Below, piece by piece: positions 43,351 through 52,170 of a stretch of 64,000 nt of DNA; position 1 is the first letter of the stretch; each line of letters opens with the position of its first letter. A program made the position numbers and the translations under genes. The stretch comes from JAHJDO01 sp964437505. Lineage in GTDB: Bacteria; JAHJDO01. Under the pieces are notes generated by a model. The model was not told where the DNA came from and searched no databases. It saw nothing but the letters and a program-made list of their open reading frames with translations. The DNA lies in NCBI GenBank assembly GCA_964437505.1, contig CAYTGU010000008.1, positions 1-64,000 on the forward strand, written 5' to 3'.

Positions 43351-44031
43351 TCATATGTCGTATTGCGTCCATGTTGTAAGAAGATTATGCCCGCCCCCTA
43401 TTGCAATCTCTATTGCTCTCTTTACATGCTGCTGCCCTTTAACATCTGAAAAATCAACATCATATACAGAGTTCATCCTAAAAATCTCTTCAATATCCAC
43501 TTTAAAAGGCGGAATATCTTCTACCTGATTTATGAAATCTACTGTTTGCTGAAGATTTTCCAACGGATATGTATTTATTTGATCTACAACAGCTGCTTCC
43601 TGAATGTTATTTACCGGTACGCAAAGAGAATGACCGCTGTTCCCCTTAATTGTTAGCGCCATTGGCAAGACTCCCTTAACAGGCCTAATGTCACCATCCA
43701 GCGAGAGTTCTCCAACAAAACAATGTTTACTCATAGTTTGACTGCTTATATAGCCGGAACATGCAAGTATTCCTAAAGCAATAGGCAGATCAAACGCTGA
43801 ACCCTCTTTTTTGAGTTCTGCTGGTGCCAAATTAATTGTTATCCTTTTTTGAGGAAAAACAAATCCTGAATTCTTTATCGCAGCTTTAACCCTGTCACGG
43901 CTCTCTTTTACAGCATTGTCAGGAAGCCCGACAATTGTAACTGATGGCAAGCCGTTAGCTACATCAGCTTCTATCTCTATTAACTTACCGCCAATTCCAA
44001 CAACTGCACAACCATAAACTTTTGCAAACAT
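43351..44031 (-). pseudogene. comM: comM/yifB 5' half, split by the element
   Basis: The first 217 codons of ComM/YifB (to 43381), with the typical start MFAKVYGCAVVGIGGKLIEI, the S5-like GLPSVTIVGLPDNAVKESRDR, the KRITINLAPAELKKEGS block, and VKGQQHVKRAIEIAIGGGHN just before the Walker A loop. After the junction the frame reads only eight or nine element-derived residues and stops at 43353-43351. The fragment lacks every ATPase motif. Its ATG at 44031 follows gtgggg, and a good promoter lies upstream. Without excision the cell should be ComM-deficient. Confidence 0.94.
43360..43392 (-). other. Attachment site at the comM 5' end of the element
   Basis: Read on the - strand: comM sequence GGGCATAATCTT, core CT (43380-43379), 8 nt, then the arm GGACGCAATAC (43370-43360). 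This arm is the exact reverse complement of the arm at 11330-11320, at the same distance from its CT. Confidence 0.85.
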
Positions 44032-44055
44032 ATCCCCACCACATAATTTATCGTT

Positions 44056-44084
44056 ATTCTATTATTATGGAAGTTGACAATCAA
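44056..44084 (-). promoter_or_regulatory. Predicted comM promoter
   Basis: On the - strand TTGATT (44084-44079), 17 bp, TAGAAT (44061-44056), 25 nt from the comM ATG at 44031. Confidence 0.5.
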
Positions 44085-44144
44085 GAGCTATTCTTTGCCT
44101 ACCACAACATAAGGACGAATTTTTTCGAGTTTCTTTGGGCTAAT

Positions 44145-44387
44145 TCATCCAACAATTCGTAACGCAAAATACGGGATAATATTAAAAACAATTATGGCAA
44201 TCTTGTATTGTGCCAAATATCGGAAATAGGCAAGTGATATATCGCTTTCGTTCAAATTAAACATTTTGGCGTGGATACGCGAAATTGGGCCGCGTAAAAA
44301 GACCATGAAAATCGCCGAAAATATCAATAATCCAATATTGATTACAGCACACCATCCTAGTACTTCACGTAATATATCAATAGTCAT
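44145..44387 (-). CDS. DUF6868-like small membrane protein
   Basis: An 80-residue protein with two hydrophobic helices (VLGWCAVINIGLLIFSAIFM and IAIIVFNIIPYFAL) flanking a short polar hairpin with RIHAKMFNLNESDI, a pattern I recall from DUF6868. Its function is unknown. A strong aaaggaggtggc site precedes the ATG. It lies 41 nt downstream of the FabK-like gene and may be cotranscribed with fabF. Confidence 0.7.
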   Translation of the reverse strand: MTIDILREVLGWCAVINIGLLIFSAIFMVFLRGPISRIHAKMFNLNESDISLAYFRYLAQYKIAIIVFNIIPYFALRIVG

Positions 44388-44428
44388 TTGCCACCTCCTT
44401 TTTTTGTAAATATTTTATTATTCATTTC

Positions 44429-45496
44429 TTATGCTTCTTTTAGTTCCGAAAGAAGTTCATGGATAAGTTTCTTAACGGTAGTGATTTTGTCAATGCGATA
44501 CGCATTCTGCCCGCAGAAAATGAGGCCATGATCCACATCACCAAAATAGGAATTCACAAGAGCCTGAGCAATACAGTATCGCGCTTTCTCAACTTTACAG
44601 GCTGTGAGACATCTATAAGGACAATTTATTTTCAGCTTTCCTTTAACTTCCAGGTTCTTTAAAAAACGATTATTTATCGCTCGTCCAGGCATACCAACAG
44701 GACTTTTAATAATAACAATATCCTCTTCTTTGGCATCCAGATAAGCTTGCTTGAATTCCCGGGACACATCGCATTCTTCGGTACAGACAAAACGGGTTCC
44801 CATCTGAACACCTGAAGCGCCCATAGAAAGCATTCGCGCAATATCTTTTCCGTTATAAATACCGCCTCCGGGGATAATAGGAATTTTCTTTCCGTATTTA
44901 TCTTCATAGGGTTTAATAGTTTCCAGGATTTTGGGCAGAAGTTTTTCGAGGGAGTAATCCTCTGTATGTTTTAGCTGTTCTTCAGAGAAACCAAGATGTC
45001 CTCCGGCCAGAGGTCCTTCAAGGATTAGCCCATCTGCTGTTCTTTGGTATCGTTTGTCCCAGGTTCGCAGGATAAATTCTGCAACTCTGGCAGAACTAAC
45101 GATAGGCACAAGGTTTACACTGGGATCCTGGACTAAAGCAGGAAGTTTAGTTGGCAATCCGGCGCCGAATACGATCATTTTAATTCCTTCACGTACAGCA
45201 GTTGTAACCAGATCATCTACGTTGCTGAGCACTCCCATAAAGTTTATTGCGATGTGGCCATCTGTCATGCTCCTGGCTTTAGAGATCTCTCTTACTAATG
45301 CTTCTCTGGATATTCTTTCATATTCCCGTTTTGAATCATCTAAATTTCCCAGACCAATACTTGATATAGTGCCTATGCCGCCTTCGTTTGCAACTGCCGA
45401 AGCTAGCGAAGAAAGTGAGACTCGGACACCCATACCTCCCTGAATTATTGGTATGTCTGCAGTAAGACTTCCAATCTGAAGTTTAGGAACTTTCAT
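44429..45496 (-). CDS. NAD(P)H-dependent flavin oxidoreductase (FabK / nitronate monooxygenase family)
   Basis: A 355-residue FMN-binding TIM barrel of the 2-nitropropane dioxygenase family, which includes the enoyl-ACP reductase FabK. Motifs are IIQGGMGVRVSLSSLASAVA, GTISSIGLG, AINFMGVLSN, GPLAGGHLGF (substrate loop), IPIIPGGGIYNGKDIARML and GASGVQMGTRFV. A C-terminal CPYRCLTACKVEKARYC cluster is typical of this subgroup. Its position directly after fabF favours a fatty acid role, though nitronate oxidation cannot be excluded. The start at 45496 follows ggagatat; a longer frame from 45508 also overlaps fabF. Confidence 0.85.
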   Translation of the reverse strand: MKVPKLQIGSLTADIPIIQGGMGVRVSLSSLASAVANEGGIGTISSIGLGNLDDSKREYERISREALVREISKARSMTDGHIAINFMGVLSNVDDLVTTAVREGIKMIVFGAGLPTKLPALVQDPSVNLVPIVSSARVAEFILRTWDKRYQRTADGLILEGPLAGGHLGFSEEQLKHTEDYSLEKLLPKILETIKPYEDKYGKKIPIIPGGGIYNGKDIARMLSMGASGVQMGTRFVCTEECDVSREFKQAYLDAKEEDIVIIKSPVGMPGRAINNRFLKNLEVKGKLKINCPYRCLTACKVEKARYCIAQALVNSYFGDVDHGLIFCGQNAYRIDKITTVKKLIHELLSELKEA

Positions 45497-46739
45497 GTAT
45501 ATCTCCATATTTTTTAATTATGAGGCAAGCGTTGCCTCCACCGAAACCAAACGAATTACTCATTGCCGCATTTAAATCAAGTGATTCGGCGCCATTGGTA
45601 ACATAGTCAAGAGAACAATCAGCATCAGGTTCTTTATAATGAATGGTTGGCGGGATCATACCGGTAAACACACTCATTACAGTCGACACAAAGTCCACAG
45701 ACCCCGCAGCTGCCATAAGATGCCCAATCATCGATTTTATTGAGCTGACCTTTAAGGTTTTTGCATATTCGCCAAATACTTTTTTAATAGCTGCACTCTC
45801 ACATTTGTCATTTAAAACAGTGGATGTGCCATGCGCATTGATATATCCTATTCTTTCAGCATCCATATCAGCGTCCTGCAGCGCTGCTTGCATAACTCGG
45901 ATCATCCCATCGCCCTCGGGTTCTGGTGCCGTAAAGTGATAGGCATCGGACGTATTGCCGTATCCGACGATTTCAGCATAAATTCTTACTCCTCGCTTGA
46001 GAGCGTGTTTCAGATTTTCCAAAACAACAATCCCGGCTCCTTCTCCCATCACAAAACCATCACGATTTTTATCAAAGGGTCTACAGGCATTTTCAGCGCA
46101 ATCATTTGGAGTCATGGATCGTGTGGCGCAAAAACATCCATAGGGTAGCTGGGTTATACATGCTTCGGAACTACCTGCAAGCATGATGTCGGCATCTCCT
46201 CTCTGAAGAATCCGAAAAGCATCGCCAATGGCGTTTGATCCTGTAGAACAGGCCACAGAGGGAGCAGAAAGGGGACCTTTTAAGCCATATTTAATGGAAA
46301 CCATACACGCTGCCATATTGATAAGCAGCTTGGACACAAAAAACGGATTTAAACTTTTGGGGCCATTTTTTTGAAGACTGGAATACCCGTCTTCGATTGT
46401 CTGTGAACCCCCAATGCCGGAACCGATGATGACGCCTGCCCTGTTTTTGTCAAATGAGAAAGATTCCAATCCTGCGTCTTCAATTGCCATTGCAGATGTA
46501 GCGATTCCAAACTGTGTGAATCGATCCATACGTCTTGCTGATTTTTTGTCAATCCATTCTTCAGCTTGAAAATCTTTTACCTCAGCTGCGAGCTTGGAAC
46601 GAAAATCTGTCACATCAAAACGAGTAACTCTCGCAATTCCGTTTTGCCCAGTCTTTAATCCCTCACAAAAATCCTGTACACCTATACCAATCGGTGTTAC
46701 AGCGCCCAAGCCTGTGATAACAACCTGATGTTCGTTCAT
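45483..46739 (-). CDS. fabF: Beta-ketoacyl-ACP synthase II
   Basis: A 418-residue condensing enzyme that extends acyl-ACP with malonyl-ACP. The catalytic triad is complete: Cys in SVACSTGSNAIGDAF, His in INAHGTSTVLND and His in SMIGHLMAAAGS. FGFGGGNACLI near the end is the usual glycine-rich motif. The length is typical for FabF. It overlaps the FabK-like gene by 14 nt, and no acpP or fabD is visible nearby. It probably belongs to the same transcript as the FabK-like gene. Confidence 0.96.
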   Translation of the reverse strand: MNEHQVVITGLGAVTPIGIGVQDFCEGLKTGQNGIARVTRFDVTDFRSKLAAEVKDFQAEEWIDKKSARRMDRFTQFGIATSAMAIEDAGLESFSFDKNRAGVIIGSGIGGSQTIEDGYSSLQKNGPKSLNPFFVSKLLINMAACMVSIKYGLKGPLSAPSVACSTGSNAIGDAFRILQRGDADIMLAGSSEACITQLPYGCFCATRSMTPNDCAENACRPFDKNRDGFVMGEGAGIVVLENLKHALKRGVRIYAEIVGYGNTSDAYHFTAPEPEGDGMIRVMQAALQDADMDAERIGYINAHGTSTVLNDKCESAAIKKVFGEYAKTLKVSSIKSMIGHLMAAAGSVDFVSTVMSVFTGMIPPTIHYKEPDADCSLDYVTNGAESLDLNAAMSNSFGFGGGNACLIIKKYGDIHESS

Positions 46740-46773
46740 GACACGAAATCCCTTATAAAATATATTGCAAAGA

Positions 46774-47121
46774 TTAAGCCAGATCTTCTTCAGTCATTCC
46801 AAAATGATGCCCAAGTTCGTGCATAACTACTTCCTTAACTCTTTTCTTTATTCTATCTTCATTGCTGCATAACATTTCAATAGGTTCTTTATAAATAGTT
46901 ATCATATCAGGAAGAACGTTTGAATAATACACTCCCCTCTTCTTTAGCGGAATGCCTTGATACAATCCGAGAAGAGTCATGGGACTCTTTATTCCCTGTT
47001 TCCTGAGTATCTCCTCAGAAGGCCTGTCTTCTACCGATATACTCACATTTTCCATTCTCCGCTGAAACTCATCTGGTAATCCGTTAACAGCTTCTGCTAC
47101 GAGCTTTTCAAATTTATTCAT
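46774..47121 (-). CDS. Zincin-like metallopeptidase family protein
   Basis: A 115-residue minimal metalloprotease-like protein (PF06262 / DUF1025 type). The zinc motif HELGHHFGM is near the C terminus, preceded by KKRVKEVVMHE. Upstream are ITIYKEPIEM and LLGLYQGIPLKKRG, characteristic of the family. Members are small, cytoplasmic and of unproven activity. It overlaps the preceding gene by 8 nt and lies 34 nt before fabF. Confidence 0.9.
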   Translation of the reverse strand: MNKFEKLVAEAVNGLPDEFQRRMENVSISVEDRPSEEILRKQGIKSPMTLLGLYQGIPLKKRGVYYSNVLPDMITIYKEPIEMLCSNEDRIKKRVKEVVMHELGHHFGMTEEDLA

Positions 47122-48103
47122 ACATTATTTTTACTTGTTTAAAGTAAAGAGGAGTTTTATCAGAAGAGAGAACCCTTTTAAATATAAGCTTATTTTCTTT
47201 CGCCACTAAGTCAGATATATCGAAAATAAAGAAAGAATAGTCTCTGGATTTCGGCACTTTCCAGAGCCCATAACTTGTAACACTTGATTCGCAAGTTGTG
47301 CTCTTATTTAGCAATCTTTTTGTGTCTTTTATTTGAGTACCGTTAATCTCAATTACCAAAGCACTTATATAACCTGTCGGTTTTCTCGACTTAGCCCTTA
47401 CCAGAAAAGAAAGATGTGCCTTTTTCGCGCTTGGCAGAGCAAAGGAAAAGCTAACTGGTTCCAGAGCAGTTGCTTTGACTTCCCTTTCCTTATGAGTTAA
47501 GTTAACTTCCTTCTTAGGATGCTCGGTTTTAGCCTTCGTAGCAGAGCTAATTTCCACTTTTCGAGGTTTAATCTCTTCTTTTTGAGATTTACTTTCTTCT
47601 TTAGCAACTACTGTCTCTTTGTCTCTTGATTCATAGATTATCTTTACTTCCTTAAGAAAAAATGGAGCTTCAGACAAGGAATGCGGAACTCTTAGAAATA
47701 TGATCCTGTTCTTATTTTTAATTAAATCAGTAATATCAAAGACAAATAAGAAATAGTCCCCGGAAACAGGAACAGTCCAGACGCCATGAGCATTACACAA
47801 ATCATTTGTTTCTTCCGTTACCTTGAACGGTTCATTTATCAATCTTCCCGAAGTCTTTATTCTATCTCCGTTAACGTGTATTACTAAGCCCTTTGTGTAT
47901 CCATCGGGTTTTTCGGAGTCTGCTTTTATAAGAAACGATAGATATGTTTTGCATGTATCTTGCTTGGTGAATGAAAAAACAGCCGGTTCATCAACTGCCA
48001 GTCTTAATTCCTCAACTCCTGGACTAAGAACAAGTTCCTTTGCCATGGAAGGATTTCCTATCAGAATAAAACTTAAAACAAGCATTAAAATTCTTAGTAT
48101 CAT
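47114..48103 (-). CDS. Secreted protein with two duplicated beta domains
   Basis: A 329-residue protein with a signal peptide (LMLVLSFILIGNPSMAKE) and two homologous domains of about 120 residues. Domain 1 has FSFTKQDTCKTYLSFLIKAD, GYTKGLVIHVNGDRIK, GVWTVPVSGDYFLFVFDITD and FLKEVKIIYE; domain 2 repeats these as SAKKAHLSFLVRAKS, GYISALVIEINGTQIK, GLWKVPKSRDYSFFIFDISD and YFKQVKIMYE. A charged linker rich in Lys/Glu joins them. The repeat looks like a carbohydrate- or surface-binding beta sandwich, but I cannot name it. It overlaps the GNAT gene by 4 nt and the zincin gene by 8 nt. Confidence 0.75.
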   Translation of the reverse strand: MILRILMLVLSFILIGNPSMAKELVLSPGVEELRLAVDEPAVFSFTKQDTCKTYLSFLIKADSEKPDGYTKGLVIHVNGDRIKTSGRLINEPFKVTEETNDLCNAHGVWTVPVSGDYFLFVFDITDLIKNKNRIIFLRVPHSLSEAPFFLKEVKIIYESRDKETVVAKEESKSQKEEIKPRKVEISSATKAKTEHPKKEVNLTHKEREVKATALEPVSFSFALPSAKKAHLSFLVRAKSRKPTGYISALVIEINGTQIKDTKRLLNKSTTCESSVTSYGLWKVPKSRDYSFFIFDISDLVAKENKLIFKRVLSSDKTPLYFKQVKIMYE

Positions 48104-48570
48104 TCTACTTCCATATTTGTTTTTACCTTATACATAACAGGAACCTCTCCACAATCAGGAAACTTCGGACACTTAATACAATCAGCCCAGACTTTGTGAG
48201 GAAGTTCTGATTTGTTAATCTTAAAAAACCCTTTTCTCTCAAAAAACTCAGGTTTATAAGTAAGAGCAAATACCTTATTCAGCCCTATATAGCCCATTTC
48301 TCCAATACATGCTTCTATCAGTTTGGCACCTATCCCCTTTCCTTGCTTTTCTGCTTTCACAGCAAGAGACCGTATCTCACCAAGCTCTTCCCACATAACG
48401 TGAAGAGCACAACACCCGGAAACCCTCCCTGATTCCTCAAACACAAAGAAATCTCTTAAGTTATCATATAATTCACTCAGAGAACGCGGAAGCATTTCCT
48501 CCTTATTTGCAAATTCCATAATCAGGTTGTAAATCTGTTTTATATCAGCTATTTTCGCTTTTCTTATCAC
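48100..48570 (-). CDS. GNAT N-acetyltransferase (ArgA-short type)
   Basis: A 156-residue GNAT enzyme. The acetyl-CoA loop is in SLAVKAEKQGKGIGAKLIEA near residues 73-92, followed by KVFALTYKPEFFERKGF. The end, KVWADCIKCPKFPDCGE, is typical of short stand-alone N-acetylglutamate synthases used for arginine biosynthesis. The substrate is inferred from that tail only. It overlaps the WecA-like gene by 26 nt and the secreted-protein gene by 4 nt. Confidence 0.88.
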   Translation of the reverse strand: MIRKAKIADIKQIYNLIMEFANKEEMLPRSLSELYDNLRDFFVFEESGRVSGCCALHVMWEELGEIRSLAVKAEKQGKGIGAKLIEACIGEMGYIGLNKVFALTYKPEFFERKGFFKINKSELPHKVWADCIKCPKFPDCGEVPVMYKVKTNMEVE

Positions 48571-49660
48571 TATTTCTCTTTGCTATCCTCTCTAAAATTG
48601 CAATAATTATAAATATACACACAGTTTGAACCAATATTACCCCTGCTCCCCATATATTAGCAAAGCAAAGCAGTAAAGCATTAATCCCTACACAGAAAGT
48701 AACCAGATAAATAAACCATACTGCCTGTTTCTGTGTCATTCCCAATTTAACAAGCCTGTGTGAAAAATGGTTCATATCCCCTTGAAAAATAGACCTTTTA
48801 TTCTCAATCCTTACAATTATCACAGATATTGTATCAAAGATCGGCACTCCAAGTATTAAAATAGGCATAACCACAGGAAAGAAAGTAGGACTGCTCTTTG
48901 TGTAATAAGAGCTTACAACTGTTAATACAGCCAGTATATAGCCTATAAACATACTTCCTGCATCGCCCATAAATATCCTTGCAGGATGCATATTATAACG
49001 CAAAAACCCAAATATGCTTCCAGCAAGAACTAAAAGTATTGTTGCAGTAAAAACCTGCCCTTGGAATGCTGTTATTACAAAAAATATCATAGAGGCAATA
49101 ACCGCCACACCTGCCGAAAGTCCATCCATATTATCCAGCAGATTAAATGCATTCGTAATTCCAATGATCCATACAACTGTGATAATACTGCTAATGAAAT
49201 TATTTTCTATAAAAAGCGTTATTCTTATTCCAAAACTAATAAGCAATAATGCAACCATTATCTGTCCCATTAGCTTAGTTTTGACAGATAATTTATGAAT
49301 AGTATCGTCAACCAGTCCCAGCACACATATAAATATTCCGCCGACTAAAATAACAGCTAATTTCGGTAAAACAGCTTTTATTAAATGGATTTCACTGAGT
49401 AAAAAATCAGGCATTAAGTGGATTAGACAAAAAATTTCGGAACAGCAGAAGAGTATCAACAAGTTTATAAGTACTGTTACTATAAACGATATGCAGATCG
49501 CTGCTCCTCCAAGCAATGGCTTAGGTTTTAGATGTATCTTCCATTCCCCAGGATGATCAAGCATGCCATGCTTTGTTGCAAATTTTCTAGCAACAGGAAC
49601 CAGGATAAGACTCAAAAGAAAAGACATTATAAAACAGCAAAAATAAACTATATACCACAT
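48545..49660 (-). CDS. MraY/WecA-type polyprenyl-phosphate sugar-1-phosphate transferase
   Basis: A 371-residue multi-pass membrane enzyme that starts lipid-linked glycan synthesis by moving a sugar-1-phosphate to undecaprenyl phosphate. Motifs include KIHLKPKPLLGGAAICISF, LGLVDDTIHKLSVKTKLMGQ (Asp pair), NAFNLLDNMDGLSAGVA, MHPARIFMGDAGSMFIGY and a late NHFSHRLVKLGM, which places it in the WecA/TagO group rather than MraY. About ten membrane helices. Start at 49660 after aagggga. It is followed by further glycan genes, so it probably primes O-antigen-like or teichoic-type chains. Confidence 0.92.
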   Translation of the reverse strand: MWYIVYFCCFIMSFLLSLILVPVARKFATKHGMLDHPGEWKIHLKPKPLLGGAAICISFIVTVLINLLILFCCSEIFCLIHLMPDFLLSEIHLIKAVLPKLAVILVGGIFICVLGLVDDTIHKLSVKTKLMGQIMVALLLISFGIRITLFIENNFISSIITVVWIIGITNAFNLLDNMDGLSAGVAVIASMIFFVITAFQGQVFTATILLVLAGSIFGFLRYNMHPARIFMGDAGSMFIGYILAVLTVVSSYYTKSSPTFFPVVMPILILGVPIFDTISVIIVRIENKRSIFQGDMNHFSHRLVKLGMTQKQAVWFIYLVTFCVGINALLLCFANIWGAGVILVQTVCIFIIIAILERIAKRNSDKKSENS

Positions 49661-49696
49661 AAAAACTCCCCTTCTCAAGGATTAAAAACTTAATTC

Positions 49697-50872
49697 TTAT
49701 AACTTATCACTAAGTAATAGATTATCGTATATTTCTTTTATTTTATCAATCATTGTTTCTATGCGAAATGCCGGGTCTACAAGCTTTCTACCATTCATAC
49801 CTATTTTCTCTGCTTTTTTTGTATCATTCAGCAAATCTATTACTCTCTCTGATAGTCTTTTAGTGTCTTTAGGAGCAACAAGATAACCTGTGTCGTTATT
49901 ACGTATCAGTTCCCTAGCTCCATCAATATCAAAGCTCACTACAGGCTTGGACATTGCCATTGCCTGAGGTATAACTCTTGCTAGTCCTTCTCTTAGCGAA
50001 GTGTGCACAACTATATCCATTGCAGCAATAAATCTTGGTACGTCATTATTCGGGATAAGTCCTGCAAAAACAAATCTATCTTTCAATCCCATTTGCCTAA
50101 CCCTGTGTTCCAATTGTTCCCTTAAAACTCCGTCTCCTATAATTAAAAAATATACATTCTGCACGCATTCCGAAATATATTTCGATGCGCTGATAAAATA
50201 TTCATAGCCCTTTAGGGGGAAAAGCCTTGCTACTTTACCTACAACCTTAGCGTCAACAGGTAGCCCGATATTCCTTTTTGCTTGACGAGAACTTGTTCTA
50301 TCATCTATAAACTTATCTAAATCCATACCGCTATAAACCGTTACATATCCACTAACAGGTTTTATGCCTGCAGCCTGCGCTTTTTGAGCCATGCTTTCGC
50401 AGACAGTAATTATCTTATCTGTGTATCTCCCGGCCAGTCTCTCAAGACGGATATAAAGAAAATTTAAAAATTTGTTCTGATACGGGTGAAACGGTAAACC
50501 ATGTATTGTATGTATGATTACACTACATCCTGCCAGTTTTGCTGCAAGTCTTCCAAGAATACCCGCTTTTGAAGAATGCGTATGCACTATATCGTACTCG
50601 TTTTTCTTTATTAACTTATACAAAGACAAGAAAGCTGAGATATCACTAAAAGGGTTTATATTCCTTGTCAGACTGTTAATGATTGTTAATTTTACTCCGG
50701 ATTCTTTTGCCTTGTTCACGATACTTCCTTCAGGACCTGTGGTATGTCCTGAAGCCAGTGTAATATCATAGGCAGGATCCTTCATCAATCCTTCTGCTGT
50801 GTACAGTGTATTTTCCTGCGCTCCGCCCAGAATCAGGCGAGTAATTATGTGGAGAACCTTTACTTTTTCCAT
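49697..50872 (-). CDS. GT4 family glycosyltransferase
   Basis: A 391-residue GT-B glycosyltransferase. The N-terminal acceptor domain has HIITRLILGGAQENTLYTAE and VHTHSSKAGILGRLAAK; the donor domain has VGKVARLFPLKGYEYFI and the GT4 motif HTSLREGLARVIPQAMAM, with PVVSFDIDGARELI following. Such enzymes use UDP- or GDP-sugars to build lipid-linked oligosaccharides on the cytoplasmic side. It overlaps the GT39 gene by 13 nt and lies 36 nt upstream of the WecA-like gene. Confidence 0.93.
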   Translation of the reverse strand: MEKVKVLHIITRLILGGAQENTLYTAEGLMKDPAYDITLASGHTTGPEGSIVNKAKESGVKLTIINSLTRNINPFSDISAFLSLYKLIKKNEYDIVHTHSSKAGILGRLAAKLAGCSVIIHTIHGLPFHPYQNKFLNFLYIRLERLAGRYTDKIITVCESMAQKAQAAGIKPVSGYVTVYSGMDLDKFIDDRTSSRQAKRNIGLPVDAKVVGKVARLFPLKGYEYFISASKYISECVQNVYFLIIGDGVLREQLEHRVRQMGLKDRFVFAGLIPNNDVPRFIAAMDIVVHTSLREGLARVIPQAMAMSKPVVSFDIDGARELIRNNDTGYLVAPKDTKRLSERVIDLLNDTKKAEKIGMNGRKLVDPAFRIETMIDKIKEIYDNLLLSDKL

Positions 50873-52065
50873 AACAATCTATCTATTCCTACAGAGCCTA
50901 GCACAATAACAGCAGGCATTATGGGAAGTCTGAATCTCATGGTACCATAAAATATCATACAGAAAATGCTGGTATATACTATAAGACAGTACAAAGGTAA
51001 AACAAGTTTCCAGTTTCTTATACTCAAAAATAGCCCAATAAGAAAAAATGGAAGGATCAATCCATAAGAAAACATGCTTATTAATTTGTATTTTATATCT
51101 GTAAATCCTGACGTGTAAAAGGGGAAAACCCTCCACAATCTCCCCAACTTTTTTATGCTCACTTTAAAGAATACCCAAGGATTGTCTCTTGTGAATTCCA
51201 AGCCCTTCTTAAACATATAGTTCGATGCTTCAACCTCTCCCATAGATACTGTCTCTTCTGGTTCTATAAAATCAATATCTCTAATGCACCCACCTGTTTT
51301 GTTCATCGGGTTATTTCCACTGTAAAAAACTCGTCCTACTTCAGTAGTAATAGGAACAAATTTCTCAAAAACAATATAGTTTCTTATAGTCCATGGCGAT
51401 ACTACTAAAAACATAGTTGCTAAAATTATCACTACGCCTTTAAGTCTGCGTCTAGACACAAAAAAATAACACATTATAAAAAACAGTCCAAATCCCAGTG
51501 CAATAGGCCTTGTAAGCGCTGAAAGCCCTAAAAATATGCCCGATAGCCATGAGTCTTGATAGGAACCTGTTTTTATAAATCTGATTAAATATAATAAGGA
51601 TAAACAGGAGAGAAAAACAAACAAAGTCTCTGTAAGAACATACCCGCTATAGAAAACATAAAAAGGATAAAATATAGAAATGTAGGCTGAAACCCTCCCA
51701 ACTCTTTCATGGGCAATCTCTTTGCCAATGAGATAGGTAATAACTGGAACTAGAGAGCTTATACAAACTTGAAAGATTCTTGTCGGCCAGTAACCTTGTC
51801 CAAAAAACTTAAAAACTCCTGCAAGAATAAATGGAAAAAGTGGAGCTCTGTTTGCTAAAAGGGTTGAATCAGGTAACATGTTGAATCCATTACCTGAAGC
51901 AATGTTTTTTGCAATCAAAATGTACTGAGCCGCATCACCAAAAAGCGAACGTTCAATATGTATTATGTCCTGAGAAAAGAAATATAGATATATGAATCTG
52001 ACAATAAAGGAAAAGAGAAAAATAAGGAGAACGTAAAAATTTCTATTCTTTATATCAAATTTCAT
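50860..52065 (-). CDS. GT39/PMT_2-type membrane glycosyltransferase
   Basis: A 401-residue multi-pass protein of the ArnT/PMT superfamily. The N-terminal DAAQYILIAKNIASGNGF holds the catalytic Asp region, followed by NRAPLFPFILAGVFKFFG and ten or so hydrophobic helices. These enzymes transfer sugars from polyprenyl-phosphate donors to lipids or proteins outside the cytoplasmic membrane. It is a paralogue of the partial gene at 62.9-64 kb (shared APLFP/FLAG and NPMNKTGGC-type loops). The ATG overlaps nothing upstream; the next gene diverges. Confidence 0.85.
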   Translation of the reverse strand: MKFDIKNRNFYVLLIFLFSFIVRFIYLYFFSQDIIHIERSLFGDAAQYILIAKNIASGNGFNMLPDSTLLANRAPLFPFILAGVFKFFGQGYWPTRIFQVCISSLVPVITYLIGKEIAHERVGRVSAYISIFYPFYVFYSGYVLTETLFVFLSCLSLLYLIRFIKTGSYQDSWLSGIFLGLSALTRPIALGFGLFFIMCYFFVSRRRLKGVVIILATMFLVVSPWTIRNYIVFEKFVPITTEVGRVFYSGNNPMNKTGGCIRDIDFIEPEETVSMGEVEASNYMFKKGLEFTRDNPWVFFKVSIKKLGRLWRVFPFYTSGFTDIKYKLISMFSYGLILPFFLIGLFLSIRNWKLVLPLYCLIVYTSIFCMIFYGTMRFRLPIMPAVIVLGSVGIDRLLWKK

Positions 52066-52170
52066 TCTTATTACTTGAACCTTTTTGTGCTAGTATACTT
52101 AAAACAGTGTTTAGCTACAATCTTATTATCTCGAAAACTTTCGGCATAAAGAAAAACTCTGGGATACAAA

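Larger units (their letters stand above)
11310..43380. mobile_element. Integrative element inserted in comM, about 32.07 kb
   Basis: The element is bounded by the two halves of comM and carries a large serine recombinase at one end, an excisionase-like HTH gene, a primase and many accessory genes. The CT at 11311-11310 and the CT at 43380-43379 (reading the - strand) are the only shared core, as expected for a serine integrase. Removing the DNA between them rejoins CAT AAT CTT with CTG ATG ATT in frame and restores a 511-codon comM, the normal family length. No conjugation or virion genes were recognised, so it is best called a mobilisable or satellite-type island; its transfer mode is unknown. 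Confidence 0.92.

Noticed and set aside
11310..43380. Complete prophage
   Set aside because: No capsid, portal, terminase, tail or lysis gene was recognised.
52066..52170. Promoter in the divergent gap before the + strand GT39-like gene
   Set aside because: TTGAAC and TATACT occur but are only 13 bp apart, too short for a standard promoter.
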